The DNA's letters: not shown here
Content: more model-generated notes on this DNA
Databases searched by the model: none
Told to the model about the DNA's origin: nothing
The model's input: the letters and a program-made list of their open reading frames with translations, nothing else
From: Hermatobates lingyangjiaoensis
Taxonomy: Eukaryota; Arthropoda; Insecta; Hemiptera; Hermatobatidae
Length of the DNA: 64,000 nucleotides
Reading direction: 5' to 3'
Assembly: GCA_026182355.1 (NCBI GenBank)
Contig: JAPFBL010000167.1
Span: forward strand, 1,029,001 to 1,093,000
Numbering within the stretch: position 1 is the first letter of the stretch

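Overview
The window is AT-rich eukaryotic DNA in which one large gene is read on the + strand and runs off both ends. I can assemble 17 coding exons (about 2.73 kb of coding sequence in 52 kb). They encode five and a half immunoglobulin domains followed by fibronectin type III (FN3) domains 1 to 3 and the start of the fourth. Order and motifs fit Sidekick (sdk), the homophilic cell-adhesion protein with six Ig and about thirteen FN3 domains. The signal peptide and first half of Ig1 (upstream) and the remaining FN3 repeats, membrane helix and tail (downstream) are missing. The protein reads more like insect than vertebrate Sidekick. TTAGG-type repeats also fit an arthropod, perhaps a chelicerate or other large-intron arthropod, but the taxon is an inference.

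Layout: 1-12187 is non-coding, with a hAT-type element, a tRNA-derived SINE, a 47-copy array of a 47-bp repeat (3229-5437) and several palindromes. Exon 1 (Ig1, second half) lies at 12188-12364, then a 14.2-kb intron crowded with retroelement remains. Exons 2-6 (Ig2-Ig4) lie between 26579 and 37223, exons 7-10 (Ig5-Ig6) between 44958 and 47852, and exons 11-17 (FN3 1-4) from 48749 to the end. Introns 2 and 7 appear to use GC-AG splice sites.

The introns hold the main surprise. They are full of inverted (palindromic) repeats bounded by (TA)n. At least seven sequence families share one layout: a short stem I, a CUGANGA core, one extra base, a stem II hairpin, GAA, a tiny self-complementary stem III, and a cleavage-site base. 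This is the hammerhead ribozyme layout. Stem I differs between families but stays complementary, which is covariation. The motifs sit beside decayed Penelope-like element (PLE) coding pieces: N-terminal fragments ending in GLLPKFTN-like motifs, reverse transcriptase C-terminal fragments, and GIY-YIG endonuclease fragments. Hammerhead motifs in PLEs are known. What stands out here is the number of co-resident lineages, the consistent head-to-head pairing, and a start codon lying inside a ribozyme stem III.

Other mobile DNA: two hAT-like non-autonomous families (one copy with a perfect 8-bp target duplication), Jockey-like LINE fragments, SINEs that share a 3' tail with a LINE, and two short terminal-inverted-repeat elements. 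No bacterial features, CRISPR, rRNA or intact tRNA gene was seen.
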